64,000 nucleotides of DNA from Oceanithermus desulfurans (GTDB lineage: Bacteria > Deinococcota > Deinococci > Deinococcales > Marinithermaceae): assembly GCF_014201675.1 (NCBI RefSeq), contig NZ_JACHEZ010000006.1, positions 102,251-166,250 of the forward strand, given 5' to 3'. Positions 38,192-47,224 of this stretch are shown piece after piece (position 1 is the first letter of the stretch; each line of letters begins with the position of its first letter). The notes beneath the pieces were generated by a model that saw only the letters and a program-made list of their open reading frames with translations, was not told the origin of the DNA and did no database searches. Position numbers and translations under genes: made by a program.

Positions 38192-39360
38192 GGCGCTGGC
38201 TGGAACGCGCGCCCTGGCCTCCCGGCCGGCTCGCGCCGCTGGCGACCCTGATCGCGCTCGTCGGGCTGGTGGAGCTGACGCGAACCGGCCTTTACACCGT
38301 CTACCTGCCCCGCAGCCTGGGGCCCGTCCTGGGCCTGGGGGTCGTGGGGTTGGCCGCCAGCCTGCAGTACCTGGCCGACACCCTGGGGCGCTCGGCGGGC
38401 GGCCACCTGGGGGAGCGCCGCGGCCTGCGGCGGGTCCTCCCCGCCGCCGCCGCGCTCTCGGCGGTCAGCGCCCTGGGGGTGCTCTACGCCCCCGGCGTCG
38501 GCTGGCTGCTCGCCGCTTCGCTGGCCAACGGCCTCGTCATCGCCCCGCTCTGGCCGGCGATGATGACCTACTCGAGCCGCGCCGCACGCGACGGCGAGGA
38601 CGGCCGCGCCGTCGGCTTCACCCAGTCCCTGGTCGCGCCCTTCATCGGTCTGGGGGTGCTGCTCACCGGCTTCCTCTTCGACCACGACCCGCGGCTCGCG
38701 GCCGCGGCGCTGGCGGCGGTGCAGCTCCTCGTCTTCCTGCTGGCAGCGGCGATCCTGTTCCGCTTCCGCAGCACCGCCCCCCAGCCCCGGCCGACGAGCC
38801 CCTTCCCCTGGCGCAAGCTCGCCTCGCTGGCGCCGGGGGCGCTTTCGCAGCTGCTGGCCTTCGGCCTGCTGGCCCCGGTCTTCTTTCCCTTCATCGACCG
38901 CCTGGGGCTGGGCACGCGCGAGCTGGTGCTGGCCCTCGCCCTGGGCGGAGGGCTCGAGTACCTGCTCCTCTCCCCCCTGGGCCGGCTCGCCGACCGGCTC
39001 GGCCCCGCGCGCACCCTGGTGCCTGCGCTGCTGCTGGCGGCACTGGCCCTGATCGCCTTCTCGGAAGTGCGCGGCTTGGGCGGCCTGATCGCCGCGGCGC
39101 TGGCGGCGGGCCTCGCCCAGGCGCTGCTGATCCCCTCTTGGGGCGGGCTGGTCTCCCGCACCCTGCCCGACGAACACAAGGCCCGCGCCTGGGGGGCGCT
39201 GATGAGCCTGGAGGGGCTGGGCTTCGCCCTGGGTCCGGTCGTCGGCGGCTTCGCCTGGGAGCTCTGGGGGCCGCGCGCCCCCTTCTGGATCGGGGCCGCC
39301 GCCTACCTGGGCGTCGCCCTCTTCTACGCAGCGCGGCTACGCCGGCCGGCGGGCGCGTAG
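38188..39360 (+). CDS. Major facilitator superfamily transporter
   Basis: A 390-residue membrane protein with about twelve hydrophobic segments in two six-helix halves. After helix 2 the loop reads DTLGRSAGGHLGERRGLRR (about 65-83), the MFS A-type motif, with a partial repeat in the second half (LGRLADRLGPAR). The substrate cannot be predicted; drug- or sugar-efflux types are possible. ATG at 38188 with GAGG 8 nt upstream. The 3' end overlaps the convergent mnmD gene by 24 bp. Confidence 0.85.
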   Translation: MRRWLERAPWPPGRLAPLATLIALVGLVELTRTGLYTVYLPRSLGPVLGLGVVGLAASLQYLADTLGRSAGGHLGERRGLRRVLPAAAALSAVSALGVLYAPGVGWLLAASLANGLVIAPLWPAMMTYSSRAARDGEDGRAVGFTQSLVAPFIGLGVLLTGFLFDHDPRLAAAALAAVQLLVFLLAAAILFRFRSTAPQPRPTSPFPWRKLASLAPGALSQLLAFGLLAPVFFPFIDRLGLGTRELVLALALGGGLEYLLLSPLGRLADRLGPARTLVPALLLAALALIAFSEVRGLGGLIAAALAAGLAQALLIPSWGGLVSRTLPDEHKARAWGALMSLEGLGFALGPVVGGFAWELWGPRAPFWIGAAAYLGVALFYAARLRRPAGA

Positions 39361-39978
39361 CCAGTGGCGCTTGCCGCCCCAGCCGGGGATGCGCTCGACC
39401 GCAAACCCCGCGGCGGCAAGGCCGCGCCGCACGCGTCCGGCGACGGAATAGGTCACGAGGGCGCCCCCGGGCTCGAGCAACCCGAACATCCTGCGGTAGA
39501 CCGCCGGGGTCCAGACGTCCGGGTTCGCCCGCGGGCTGAAGGGGTCGAAGTAGACCGCGCGCACCGGCCCCGCCCCCAAGACCGCGTCCTGCATCCGCGC
39601 GACCTCGAGCCGCAGGCGGAACGACGCGCCGGCGAGCTCGAAGCTCCCGCCCCAGCGCGGCGCGAGCCGTTCGAACAGCGCGCCGTCGAGCGGCCGCAGC
39701 ACGGCCTCCAGCACCTCCAGCGGCACCGGCTCGGCCTCGACGGCGCGGTAATCGAGGAAGGCGCCCCGGCGGCGGGCGTGGCGCAGGGTCACGGCGAAGT
39801 TGACGCCGAGACCGAATCCGAGCTCGAAGACGCGGGGACGGGGGTCGGCGTGCACCCCGCTCGCCCGCAGGTAGAGCCGTTCGGCCTGGGCGGCCGCGCC
39901 CGCGGCCGGATGGTAGCCTTCGCCGTGGACGGGGTGGCGCAGGCTGAGCGAGCCGTCGCCGGTGGGCCAGACCTCCAC
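39337..39978 (-). CDS. mnmD: MnmD-like tRNA 5-aminomethyl-2-thiouridine methyltransferase
   Basis: A 213-residue SAM-dependent methyltransferase matching the methyltransferase half of MnmC (DUF752). DGSLSLRHPVHGEGYHPAAGA near the N terminus, SAM site VFELGFGLGVNFAVTL (about 50-65), DPFSPRANPDVW (about 146-157) and TYSVAGRVRRGL. It completes the mnm5s2U wobble modification of tRNA and is a stand-alone enzyme without the FAD oxidase half. The GTG start is 6 nt after TAGAAT, so probably leaderless. Confidence 0.88.
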   Translation of the reverse strand: MEVWPTGDGSLSLRHPVHGEGYHPAAGAAAQAERLYLRASGVHADPRPRVFELGFGLGVNFAVTLRHARRRGAFLDYRAVEAEPVPLEVLEAVLRPLDGALFERLAPRWGGSFELAGASFRLRLEVARMQDAVLGAGPVRAVYFDPFSPRANPDVWTPAVYRRMFGLLEPGGALVTYSVAGRVRRGLAAAGFAVERIPGWGGKRHWLRARRPA

Positions 39979-39984
39979 GACCCG

Positions 39985-39990
39985 ATTCTA
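39985..39990 (-). promoter_or_regulatory. Leaderless-type -10 box for mnmD
   Basis: TAGAAT (complement of 39985-39990), 6-nt gap, GTG start. Divergent from an identical hexamer 10 bp away on the plus strand. Confidence 0.55.
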
Positions 39991-39999
39991 GCTTCCCGG

Positions 40000-40005
40000 T
40001 AGAAT
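40000..40005 (+). promoter_or_regulatory. Leaderless-type -10 box for the DUF554 gene
   Basis: TAGAAT followed by 7 nt and the ATG at 40013; this decides between that ATG and the one at 40004, which overlaps the hexamer. Confidence 0.55.
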
Positions 40006-40012
40006 GGCGCCT

Positions 40013-40756
40013 ATGGAACTGACCCTCTGGGCCAAGACGAACGGCACCCTGGTCAACGTGCTGACCGTGCTGCTGGGCTCGGGGCTGGGGGTGCTGATCC
40101 GCGGCCGCCTGCCGGGGCGCATGCAGCGCGTCATCGTCCAGGGGGTGGGCCTGGTCACCCTCTTCATCGGCTTCTCCATGGCGGGGTCGCTGGGCTCGGC
40201 GGCGGGCGGCGCGGTGGACGGGGTGATCCTGGGCTTGCTGGCGCTGGTGCTGGGCGGGGTGCTGGGCGAGGCGCTGGGGCTGGAGGAGCGCCTGGAGCGC
40301 CTCGGCGATCTGCTCAAGGCGCGTTTCCGCGGCGGCGGCGGCTTCACCGAGGGGTTCGTGGCCGCGAGCCTGCTCTTCTGCGTGGGGCCGATGACGCTGA
40401 TCGGCTCGATCAACAACGGCCTGGTGGGCGACCCCACCCTGCTGCTGATCAAGTCGACCCTCGACGGCCTCTCGAGCATCGCCCTGGCCGCCAGCTTCGG
40501 CCCCGGGGTGGCCGCGAGCGCGCTGGTCGTCCTCGTCTACCAGGGGGGGCTGGCCCTGGCCGCCGGGGGGCTGGCCGCGGCGCTGCCCGACCCCGCGAGC
40601 GACCCGCGGGTGCTGCTGGTCACCGGGGTGGGCGGGCTGATGATCCTCGGTCTGGGCATCAACCTCCTCGAGCTCACCCGGGTGCGCGTGGCCTCGTTCC
40701 TGCCCGCGCTGGTGCTCGCCCCCCTCTTTTGGTGGCTGGCCGAGGTGCTAAGCTAG
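40013..40756 (+). CDS. DUF554 (YdfK/YqgA-like) membrane protein
   Basis: A 247-residue integral membrane protein with about seven hydrophobic segments. Family landmarks: GTLVNVLTVLLGSGLGVLIRG (residues 10-30), LGEALGLEERLERLG, and FVAASLLFCVGPMTLIGSINNGLVGDP. The family occurs widely in bacteria with no assigned function; a transport role has been proposed. It is followed by gatC after 4 bp, though gatC has its own -10-like sequence. Confidence 0.88.
   Translation: MELTLWAKTNGTLVNVLTVLLGSGLGVLIRGRLPGRMQRVIVQGVGLVTLFIGFSMAGSLGSAAGGAVDGVILGLLALVLGGVLGEALGLEERLERLGDLLKARFRGGGGFTEGFVAASLLFCVGPMTLIGSINNGLVGDPTLLLIKSTLDGLSSIALAASFGPGVAASALVVLVYQGGLALAAGGLAAALPDPASDPRVLLVTGVGGLMILGLGINLLELTRVRVASFLPALVLAPLFWWLAEVLS
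40749..40754 (+). promoter_or_regulatory. Leaderless-type -10 box for gatC-serS
   Basis: TAAGCT overlapping the DUF554 stop, 6 nt before the gatC ATG. Confidence 0.4.
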
Positions 40757-40760
40757 CGTC

Positions 40761-41057
40761 ATGGACGTGACCCCCGACCTGGTGCGCCACCTGGCCGAGC
40801 TGAGCCGGCTCGAGCTGGACGAGGCGGAGGTCGAGCGCATGCTCCCGGAGCTGCGCTCGCTCCTGGCCTACTTCGAAAGCCTCGACGAACTGGACCTCGA
40901 AGGCCTCGAGGAGCTGGTGCGCCCCATCGACAGCGAGAACGTGCTGCGCGCCGACGTGCCCGCGCCCGGCCTTGGTCAGGACGAGGCGCTGGCGACCGCG
41001 CCCGAGCGCGAAGACGGCTTCTTCAAGCTGCCCCGCGTCGTCGAGGAGGGCCGCTGA
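40761..41057 (+). CDS. gatC: Asp-tRNA(Asn)/Glu-tRNA(Gln) amidotransferase subunit C
   Basis: A 98-residue chaperone-like subunit of the GatCAB complex, which converts misacylated Asp-tRNA(Asn) or Glu-tRNA(Gln) to the amide form. The family pattern is clear: LVRHLAELSRLELDEAEVERMLPEL (residues 7-31), SENVLRADVPAPGL and DGFFKLPRVVE at the C terminus. gatA and gatB are not in the window. Its stop overlaps the serS start by one base (TGATG). Confidence 0.93.
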   Translation: MDVTPDLVRHLAELSRLELDEAEVERMLPELRSLLAYFESLDELDLEGLEELVRPIDSENVLRADVPAPGLGQDEALATAPEREDGFFKLPRVVEEGR

Positions 41058-42310
41058 TGCTCGACCTGAGGTTCATCCGCGAACACCCCGAACGCGTCAA
41101 GGAGGGCATCCGCAAGAAGCGCGAGCTCGACGCGCTGCCGCTGGTGGACGAGCTGCTGGAGCTGGACCGGCGGCGGCGCGAGCTGCTGGCCGAGATCGAG
41201 ACCTTACGGGCCCAGCAGAAGAAGCTGGCCAAGGCCGTTGGCCGCGCCAAGGCCGGCGGCGAGGACGCCGGCGCGCTGCTCGAAAAGTCGTCCGAGCTGG
41301 CCGAGTACCTTAAGCGGCTCGAGGCCGAGGAAAAGCAGCTGAGCGCGCGCATCGAGGAGATCCTGCCCCAGATCCCCAACCTCCCCCACCCCTCGGTTCC
41401 CGAAGGCGAGAGCGAGGCCGACAACGTGGTGGTGAAGGAGTGGGGCGAGAAGCCGGCCTTTGACTTCGAGCCCCGGCCCCACTGGGAGCTGGCCGAACGC
41501 CTGGGCGTCGTCGACTTCGAGCGCGGCGCCAAGATCTCGGGTTCGGGCTTCCCCTTCTTCCTCGGCCGCGGAGCGCGGCTGGTGCGGGCGCTGGAGAACT
41601 TCTTCCTCGACTTCCACACCGCCCGCGGCTTCACGGAGGTGCGCCCGCCGCTCTTGGTGCGCGAGCAGGCCGCCTTCGGCACCGGCCAGATCCCCGACAA
41701 GGAAGGGATGATGTACCAGGTCTCGGGCGGCTACTACCTGATTCCCACCTCCGAGGTGCCCGTCACCAACCTGCATGCCGGCGAGATCCTGGAGGCCGCG
41801 GTCCTGCCGCTCAAGTACACCGCCTACACCCCCAACTTCCGCGTCGAGGCGGGCAGCTACGGCAAGGACGTGCGTGGCCTCAACCGGCTGCACCAGTTCG
41901 ACAAGGTCGAGATGGTCGTCTTCAGCCACCCCGACGAGAGCTACGACTGGCTGGAGCGGCTCACCCGCCAGGCCGAGGAGCTGCTGGAGGCGCTGGGCCT
42001 CCCCTACCGCCGCCTGCTGATGTGCACCGCCGACATGGGCTTCACCCAGGCCAAGAAGTACGACCTGGAGGTCTGGAGCGCGGGTCAGCAGAAATGGCTC
42101 GAGGTGAGCAGCATCTCCAACATGGAGGACTACCAGGCCCGCCGCATGAAGACCCGTTTCCGCGAGCCCGGGGGCAAACCCCGGCTGGTCCATACCCTCA
42201 ACGGCTCGGGCCTCGCCTTTCCGCGGGTGCTCGCGGCGCTGATGGAAAACTACCAGACCCCCGAGGGCGACTTCACCCTGCCCGAGGCCCTGGCGCCCTA
42301 CCTGGGGTGA
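41057..42310 (+). CDS. serS: Seryl-tRNA synthetase
   Basis: A 417-residue class II synthetase. The N-terminal antiparallel coiled-coil arm (about 28-100), which grips the long variable arm of tRNA-Ser, is Glu/Lys/Arg/Leu-rich. The catalytic core has motif 1 (VRPPLLV region), TSEVPVTNLHAGE, motif 2 NFRVEAGSYGKDVRGLNRLHQFDKVE (about 275-300) and motif 3 NGSGLAFPRVLAALMENYQ. Directly coupled to gatC. No terminator is obvious before the convergent oxidase gene. Confidence 0.98.
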   Translation: MLDLRFIREHPERVKEGIRKKRELDALPLVDELLELDRRRRELLAEIETLRAQQKKLAKAVGRAKAGGEDAGALLEKSSELAEYLKRLEAEEKQLSARIEEILPQIPNLPHPSVPEGESEADNVVVKEWGEKPAFDFEPRPHWELAERLGVVDFERGAKISGSGFPFFLGRGARLVRALENFFLDFHTARGFTEVRPPLLVREQAAFGTGQIPDKEGMMYQVSGGYYLIPTSEVPVTNLHAGEILEAAVLPLKYTAYTPNFRVEAGSYGKDVRGLNRLHQFDKVEMVVFSHPDESYDWLERLTRQAEELLEALGLPYRRLLMCTADMGFTQAKKYDLEVWSAGQQKWLEVSSISNMEDYQARRMKTRFREPGGKPRLVHTLNGSGLAFPRVLAALMENYQTPEGDFTLPEALAPYLG

Positions 42311-42361
42311 GGCGTCCGAAGCGGGGCCGTGACGCTTCCTTTGGACCGCTCTTGTGATGTT

Positions 42362-43504
42362 TTACACGATGTTCTTCTCTTGTACTATTTTTCCCCGCTC
42401 GAACCGCTCGTAACGCAGTGGATCGATCTCTATGCTGTGCGCGCGCCCGTCCACGACCTCCTCGGCCAGCGCCCGCCCTACGGCCGCCGCCTGCTGCACC
42501 CCGTGGCCGCTGAAGCCTGCGGCGTTGACCCAGCCCTCGACCCCCGGCATCCAGCCGAGGATGGGGTTGTGGTCGGGGGTGACGGCGTAGTAGCCCCACC
42601 AGCTGGCGCGCTGGTCCAGCCCAGCACGCTCGAGCCAGGGAAACCGGGCCAGGCCCGCTTCCAGGGTGGGCTCGAGCCAGCCCCAGTCCATCCCTTCGCG
42701 AAAGCCGGGCGGCTCTTCTGGGTTCGAGCGGCCGAAGAGCACCCGCTCCCCCTCGCCGCGCAGATAGAAGCCCGTGGCCACGTCCACGGTGAGCGGCAAC
42801 CCCCGGGCTTCGGGCATCGGTCCGGTCATGAAGACCATCCGCCGCACCGGCTCCACCGGCAGCTCGAAGCCCGCGCGCCGGGCCACCTCGCCCGCCCACG
42901 CCCCGGCCGCGTTGACGACCACCGGCGCCGTGAAGGAGCCCGCGGGCGTTTCCACCCGCCACGCCCGCCCGCGGCGGCCGGCCCGCAGCAGCGGCGTTTC
43001 GGTAAAGAGTTCGGCCCCCCGGCCGCGCGCGGCCTTCAGGTAGGCGTGCGCGACCAAGTGCGGGTCGATCACGCCGTCGGCCGGCCCCCAGGTAGCGAAG
43101 GCGACGCCGTCGGGGTCGAAGTCCGCAAGCTTCTTCGCCTCGCCCGGCGCCAGGCGCTCGACCGGGACCCCCAGGCGCTTCTGGGTCGCGAGCGCGCGTT
43201 CGTAAGCCGCCTCCGCGCCCTCGGGCACCAGGAAGAGGTAGCCGATGGGGCGGTAGCCGCTGGAAACCCCGAAGACCTCCTCGAAGGTTCGGTATTCCTG
43301 GATGCTGGCCCAGCTGAGGCGCACGTTCACCGCCTCGCTGAACTGCACCCGCACCCCGGCGGCGCTCTTGGCCGTCGCCTGCGCCGCCGGAACGGAGTCG
43401 GCCTCCAGCACGGCCACGCGCAGACCCCGCTCCGCGAGGCGGTACGCTACCGCGGCCCCAACGATGCCGGCGCCGATGATCAGGGCGTCGTAGCTGTGTT
43501 CCAT
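42362..43504 (-). CDS. FAD-dependent amine/amino-acid oxidoreductase (DadA/sarcosine oxidase-like)
   Basis: A 380-residue flavoenzyme of the DAO family. The FAD dinucleotide motif is ALIIGAGIVGAAVAYRLAERG (residues 7-27), the substrate domain is in the middle, and GFSGHGVQQAAAVGRALAEEVVDG closes the FAD site at the C terminus. It resembles the beta subunit of sarcosine oxidase and proline or glycine oxidases. Substrate is probably a secondary amino acid. The aldehyde dehydrogenase and M20 peptidase encoded on the same strand may belong to the same amino-acid catabolism, but a plus-strand gene separates them. Confidence 0.85.
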   Translation of the reverse strand: MEHSYDALIIGAGIVGAAVAYRLAERGLRVAVLEADSVPAAQATAKSAAGVRVQFSEAVNVRLSWASIQEYRTFEEVFGVSSGYRPIGYLFLVPEGAEAAYERALATQKRLGVPVERLAPGEAKKLADFDPDGVAFATWGPADGVIDPHLVAHAYLKAARGRGAELFTETPLLRAGRRGRAWRVETPAGSFTAPVVVNAAGAWAGEVARRAGFELPVEPVRRMVFMTGPMPEARGLPLTVDVATGFYLRGEGERVLFGRSNPEEPPGFREGMDWGWLEPTLEAGLARFPWLERAGLDQRASWWGYYAVTPDHNPILGWMPGVEGWVNAAGFSGHGVQQAAAVGRALAEEVVDGRAHSIEIDPLRYERFERGKIVQEKNIV

Positions 43505-43513
43505 GTCAGGACC

Positions 43514-43521
43514 ACTATACT
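43514..43521. promoter_or_regulatory. Overlapping divergent -10 boxes (oxidase / small exported protein)
   Basis: One 8-bp stretch carries TATACT on the plus strand (43516-43521), 6 nt before the ATG at 43528, and TATAGT on the minus strand (43514-43519), 9 nt before the oxidase ATG. The two promoters cannot be used at the same moment. Confidence 0.5.
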
Positions 43522-43527
43522 AAGGCC

Positions 43528-43917
43528 ATGCTGCGCCGCCTTGGGTTGATTCTCGCCCTCATCCTGATCCTGATCCTCGGAGGGTTCCTGGCCTTCCGCT
43601 ACTTCTTCTCCCCCGAGCGCCTCAACCAGATCGGGCGCACCGTTGGCACGACCTTCGGCTTCGACTACGGCGTCGTCGAGTACTACAGCATGGGGCGGCT
43701 GGTGGCCCGCTTCTTCAACGTCGAGAAGCTCACCACCGCCAGCGGCACCTACGAGAACCAGACCCGTCCCTACCGCTTCGGCTACGGCTACCGCGACGCC
43801 AACCTCAACGGCGTGCTCGATACGGACGAGGCGGCGGCCGGCAAGGTGTACTTCGAGGTACCCGTTTACGCCGACTACCTCTACTACGACGGCAAGCGCG
43901 ACCCTAGACAGCGCTGA
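43528..43917 (+). CDS. Small membrane-anchored protein with EF-hand-like loop
   Basis: A 129-residue protein of unknown function. Residues 5-24 form one strongly hydrophobic segment (signal anchor), and the rest is predicted to lie outside. Residues 88-101 or so read YRDANLNGVLDTDE, matching the Ca2+-binding loop pattern DxNxNGxxDxxE of EF-hand and dockerin-type sites. Tyr and Asp are abundant in the exported part. The gene is isolated, with a leaderless-type promoter and a strong terminator. Confidence 0.75.
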   Translation: MLRRLGLILALILILILGGFLAFRYFFSPERLNQIGRTVGTTFGFDYGVVEYYSMGRLVARFFNVEKLTTASGTYENQTRPYRFGYGYRDANLNGVLDTDEAAAGKVYFEVPVYADYLYYDGKRDPRQR

Positions 43918-43926
43918 ACACGAAAA

Positions 43927-43958
43927 CGCAAGGGCCGGCCGAACGGCCGCCCCTTGCG
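43927..43958. terminator. Bidirectional terminator
   Basis: A long stem between CGCAAGGGCCGGCC (from 43927) and its near-complement ending at 43958. On the minus strand it is followed by TTTTCG, which suits termination of the opposing operon; on the plus strand it ends the small exported gene. Confidence 0.7.
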
Positions 43959-43967
43959 CACTTCCCG

Positions 43968-45560
43968 TCAGATCCCCAGCAACCCTGCCCAGTCCTCCGG
44001 CTTCTTGGGCGCGGTGTACTCGGTGTCCATCTGGGCCAGCTGCAGCCTGCCCGAGAACTCGTCGTTCACCGCCTGCCACTCGGTGTACTCCTCGATGACC
44101 CAGATGCCGCTTTCACGCGCGCCGTTGCCGCTGGCGCGGGTGCCGCCGAAGGGCATGTGCGCCTCGGCGCCTACGGTGGTGTTGTTGATGTTGACCATGC
44201 CGGCGCGGATCTCGTTTTTGAAGCGGTAGGCCCAGAGGCGGTGGTTGGTGTAGATGGCGCTCGAGAGGCCGTAGGGGTGGTCGTTGGCCGTTTCGATGGC
44301 CTCGTCGATGCCGTCCACCTTGATGAGGTTGATCGTGGGGCCGAAGATCTCCTCGCGGGTCTGCTTCATGCCGCGCTCGGCCTCCCAGACCGTGGGGTGG
44401 CCGAAGAGGCCCTTGTCGGGGTCGCCCTTGAAGTTGGGGTAGGGGTTGTCCTGGGTGATGCGGCCCTTGCCGAGCAGCAGCTTCGCGCCGTCGGCCTCAC
44501 CCCAATCGTAGTGCTCCATCCAGCGCTGGAAGAGGCGGTCGTTGAAGAAGGGGCCGTAGTGAACGTCCTCGTAGGCTACGGGATCGCCTATGACGGTGCT
44601 CTCCACCTTGGCCAGGAACCGCTCTTTGAACGCGTCGTAGATGGGCGCGTCCACGATGATGTTGCCCGCGCTGGTGCAGCGCTGGCCGCCGGTGGCGAAG
44701 GCGCTCCACCAGGCGCCGGTAACGGCGTTGTCCAGGTCGGCGTCGCGCATGACCACGAGCGGGTTCTTGCCCCCGAGCTCGAGCGTCGCCTTGATGAGCG
44801 CCCGGCCCGCCTTTTCGCCGATGATGCGCCCCACCTTGGTGCTGCCGGTGAAGGCGAACTTGTCGAAGAGCCCCTCGTCGATGCCGTTCACCACCCGCTC
44901 GCCGGTGCTGCCCGCGCCGCCGCCGAAGACGACGTTGATCACCCCCGGCGGCAGCCCCGCCTCCTCGAAGAGCTTGACGAAGACGTAGGAAAGCACCGGC
45001 GAGTCGTCCGAGGGCTTCCAGACCACGGTGTTGCCGGTGAGCACCGCGGGGATCAGCTTCCAGCTGGGCACCGCGATGGGAAAGTTGCCGGCGGTGATCA
45101 TCCCCACCACCCCCAGCGGGCGGCGGTAGGTGGAGAGGTCCTTGTTCTTCAGCTCGCTGGGCACGGTCTGCCCGTAGAGGCGGCGGCCTTCGCTGGCAAA
45201 GAAGACCGCGGTGTCGATGGCCTCCTGGACGTCGCCGCGCGCTTCCTTGAGCGTCTTCCCCACCTCGCGCACCATCAGCCGGCTCAGGGTCTCTTTTTCG
45301 CGCTCGAGAATCTTGGCGAGCGAGAAGAGCACCTGACCGCGGATGGGCGCGGGCGTGCGCGACCACGCAGCGTAGGCTTGTCGGGCCGCCTCCGCCGCCC
45401 GCCGCACCAGCTCGGGCGAGCCCTCCGGGAAGACGCCCACCAGATCGTCGCGGTCGGCCATGTTGCGGCTTTCGAAGAGCGGGCCCTCCACGACCTCTTC
45501 GCCGCCGATCAGGTGCCCGCCGTAAAATACGTTGCCCAGTTTGCCCTTTTCGATCTTCAT
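43968..45560 (-). CDS. Aldehyde dehydrogenase family protein
   Basis: A 530-residue NAD(P)-dependent dehydrogenase. Catalytic Cys295 is in GGQRCTSAG, general base Glu261 in LELGGKNP, and the cofactor site shows WKPSDDSP and FTGSTKVGR. PFGGTRASGNG near the C terminus is typical. Length and motifs fit the group that oxidises semialdehydes of amino-acid catabolism, such as aminoadipate or glutamate semialdehydes, but the substrate is inferred. It follows YbjQ and the M20 peptidase with a 9-bp gap. Confidence 0.9.
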   Translation of the reverse strand: MKIEKGKLGNVFYGGHLIGGEEVVEGPLFESRNMADRDDLVGVFPEGSPELVRRAAEAARQAYAAWSRTPAPIRGQVLFSLAKILEREKETLSRLMVREVGKTLKEARGDVQEAIDTAVFFASEGRRLYGQTVPSELKNKDLSTYRRPLGVVGMITAGNFPIAVPSWKLIPAVLTGNTVVWKPSDDSPVLSYVFVKLFEEAGLPPGVINVVFGGGAGSTGERVVNGIDEGLFDKFAFTGSTKVGRIIGEKAGRALIKATLELGGKNPLVVMRDADLDNAVTGAWWSAFATGGQRCTSAGNIIVDAPIYDAFKERFLAKVESTVIGDPVAYEDVHYGPFFNDRLFQRWMEHYDWGEADGAKLLLGKGRITQDNPYPNFKGDPDKGLFGHPTVWEAERGMKQTREEIFGPTINLIKVDGIDEAIETANDHPYGLSSAIYTNHRLWAYRFKNEIRAGMVNINNTTVGAEAHMPFGGTRASGNGARESGIWVIEEYTEWQAVNDEFSGRLQLAQMDTEYTAPKKPEDWAGLLGI

Positions 45561-45569
45561 AGCTACCCC

Positions 45570-45881
45570 CTAAACCCGCACGGCCGTACCCGTGGCCGTG
45601 ACCATGAGCATGCTCTGACCGATGACCTCGTAGTCGAGGTCGATCCCGACCACCGCGTTGGCGCCCAGCCGCTTCGCCTCCTCGGCGAGCTCCGCGAGCG
45701 CGATCTCGCGGGCCCTCTTGAGTTCGGCCTCGTAAGCGCCGGAGCGGCCGCCGAAGACGTCGCGCACCGAGGCCATCAGGTCGCGCAGAATGTTCGCGCC
45801 CACGATGGTCTCGCCGTGGACGATGCCCTTGTACTCCAGGGCGGGCTTGCCTTCGATGCCGTTGGTGGTGGTGAGGATCAT
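45570..45881 (-). CDS. YbjQ-family (UPF0145) protein
   Basis: A 103-residue protein of the YbjQ/DUF74 family, a small pentamer-forming fold sometimes described as a heavy-metal-binding protein. Family blocks are [18 protein letters not shown] (17-34), [19 protein letters not shown] (40-59) and [17 protein letters not shown]. The ATG overlaps the M20 peptidase stop by 4 bp. Function unknown. Confidence 0.9.
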   Translation of the reverse strand: MILTTTNGIEGKPALEYKGIVHGETIVGANILRDLMASVRDVFGGRSGAYEAELKRAREIALAELAEEAKRLGANAVVGIDLDYEVIGQSMLMVTATGTAVRV

Positions 45882-47218
45882 GCCTGCCCTCCTTTCAGGT
45901 ACAGGGGCAGCAGCCGCAGGAAGTTCTTGCTGGCTTCGATGCCCTTTTCGAAGTTGATGACGTCGAACTTCTCGTTGGGGGCGTGCAGGTTGTCGCTCTC
46001 GAGCCCGAACCCCATGAGCACCACCGGGGCCTCGAGCTCGCGCATGAAGTCGGCCACGATGGGAATCGAGCCGCCTTCGCGGGTGAAGACGGTCTCGCGC
46101 CCCCAGGCCTCCTCCAGCGCCTGGGCCGCGGCCTGCATGGGCGGTGAGCTCGTCGGTACCACCACCGGGTCGCCGCCGTGGTGACGGATGACCTCCATGG
46201 CGTAGCCCTCGGGCAGGATCGTGCGCAGGTAGGCCTCGGCCAGGTCGGCGATCTTTTCCGGGTCTTGATCGGGAACGAGACGCATCGAGAACTTGAAGAA
46301 GGCCTCCGCGGGAATGACCGTCTTGGAGCCCTCACCCTGGTAACCGGAGCCCATGCCGTTGACGTCGAGGGTGGGGCGCGCCCAGCGCCGCTCGAGGATG
46401 CCGTAACCGGGCTCGCCGGGGGTGGCCTGCGCACCCACTTCGGCCTTGAAGGCCTCTTCGTCGAAGGGGAGGCGGGACCACATCGCCCGCTCCTCGGGGG
46501 CGACGGGCACGACGTCATCGTAGAAGCCCGGGATACGGATCCACCCCATCGGATCCTTGAGCTGGGCGATCATCCAGGCGGCGGCGTGGGCAGCGTTGGG
46601 CACCGCACCGCCGTAGGCCCCGGAGTGAACGTCACGGGCCAAGCCGCGCAGCCGCACCTCCAGGTAGGCGAGCCCCCGGAGGCCGTAGGTGAGCGTGGGC
46701 AGACCAGGCGCGAACATCGGTGAGTCCGAGATCAGGACCACGTCGGCAGCCAGGCGCCGGCGGTTCTCCTTGACGAAGGGGACCAGGTTGGGGCTGCCCA
46801 CCTCCTCCTCGCCCTCGATCAGGAACTTGAGGTTGACGGGCAGGTTGCCGGCGAGCTGCAGGGCCGCCGCCACGTGGGCGAAGACCTGGCCCTTGTCGTC
46901 GGAGGCGCCGCGGGCGTAGATCTTGCCGTCCTTGATCGTGGGTTCGAAGGGCGGGGTGGTCCAGAGCTCGAGCGGATCGGGCGGCTGCACGTCGTAGTGG
47001 CCGTAGACGAGCACCGTGGGCGCCGCAGCGTCCACCAGCTTTTCGGCGTAGACGATGGGGTGGCCCGCGGTGGGCACCACCTCCACCGCGAATCCGGCGC
47101 CCGTCAGGCGGTCGCCCAGCCAGCGCGCCGCGCGCTCGACGTCTTGCTTGTGGCTGGGGTCGGCCGAGACCGAAGGGATGGCCAGGAATTCGAGGAGCTG
47201 GTTCAGGGGATCGGTCAT
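45878..47218 (-). CDS. M20 family metallo-dipeptidase
   Basis: A 446-residue di-zinc peptidase. Metal ligands: His in [14 protein letters not shown] (about 72-82), Asp in [10 protein letters not shown], Glu pair in [11 protein letters not shown] (about 135-145) and the late His in [11 protein letters not shown]. The lid/dimerisation domain is at about 190-340. It resembles cytosolic dipeptidases (M20, CNDP-like). The ATG is 6 nt after TAAACT, so it is probably the head gene of a leaderless transcript including YbjQ and the aldehyde dehydrogenase. Confidence 0.93.
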   Translation of the reverse strand: MTDPLNQLLEFLAIPSVSADPSHKQDVERAARWLGDRLTGAGFAVEVVPTAGHPIVYAEKLVDAAAPTVLVYGHYDVQPPDPLELWTTPPFEPTIKDGKIYARGASDDKGQVFAHVAAALQLAGNLPVNLKFLIEGEEEVGSPNLVPFVKENRRRLAADVVLISDSPMFAPGLPTLTYGLRGLAYLEVRLRGLARDVHSGAYGGAVPNAAHAAAWMIAQLKDPMGWIRIPGFYDDVVPVAPEERAMWSRLPFDEEAFKAEVGAQATPGEPGYGILERRWARPTLDVNGMGSGYQGEGSKTVIPAEAFFKFSMRLVPDQDPEKIADLAEAYLRTILPEGYAMEVIRHHGGDPVVVPTSSPPMQAAAQALEEAWGRETVFTREGGSIPIVADFMRELEAPVVLMGFGLESDNLHAPNEKFDVINFEKGIEASKNFLRLLPLYLKGGQA

Positions 47219-47224
47219 ACCCCT

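Noticed and set aside
42311..42361. Possible terminator between serS and the oxidase gene
   Set aside because: No stem of useful length or T-tract could be found in these 51 bp.
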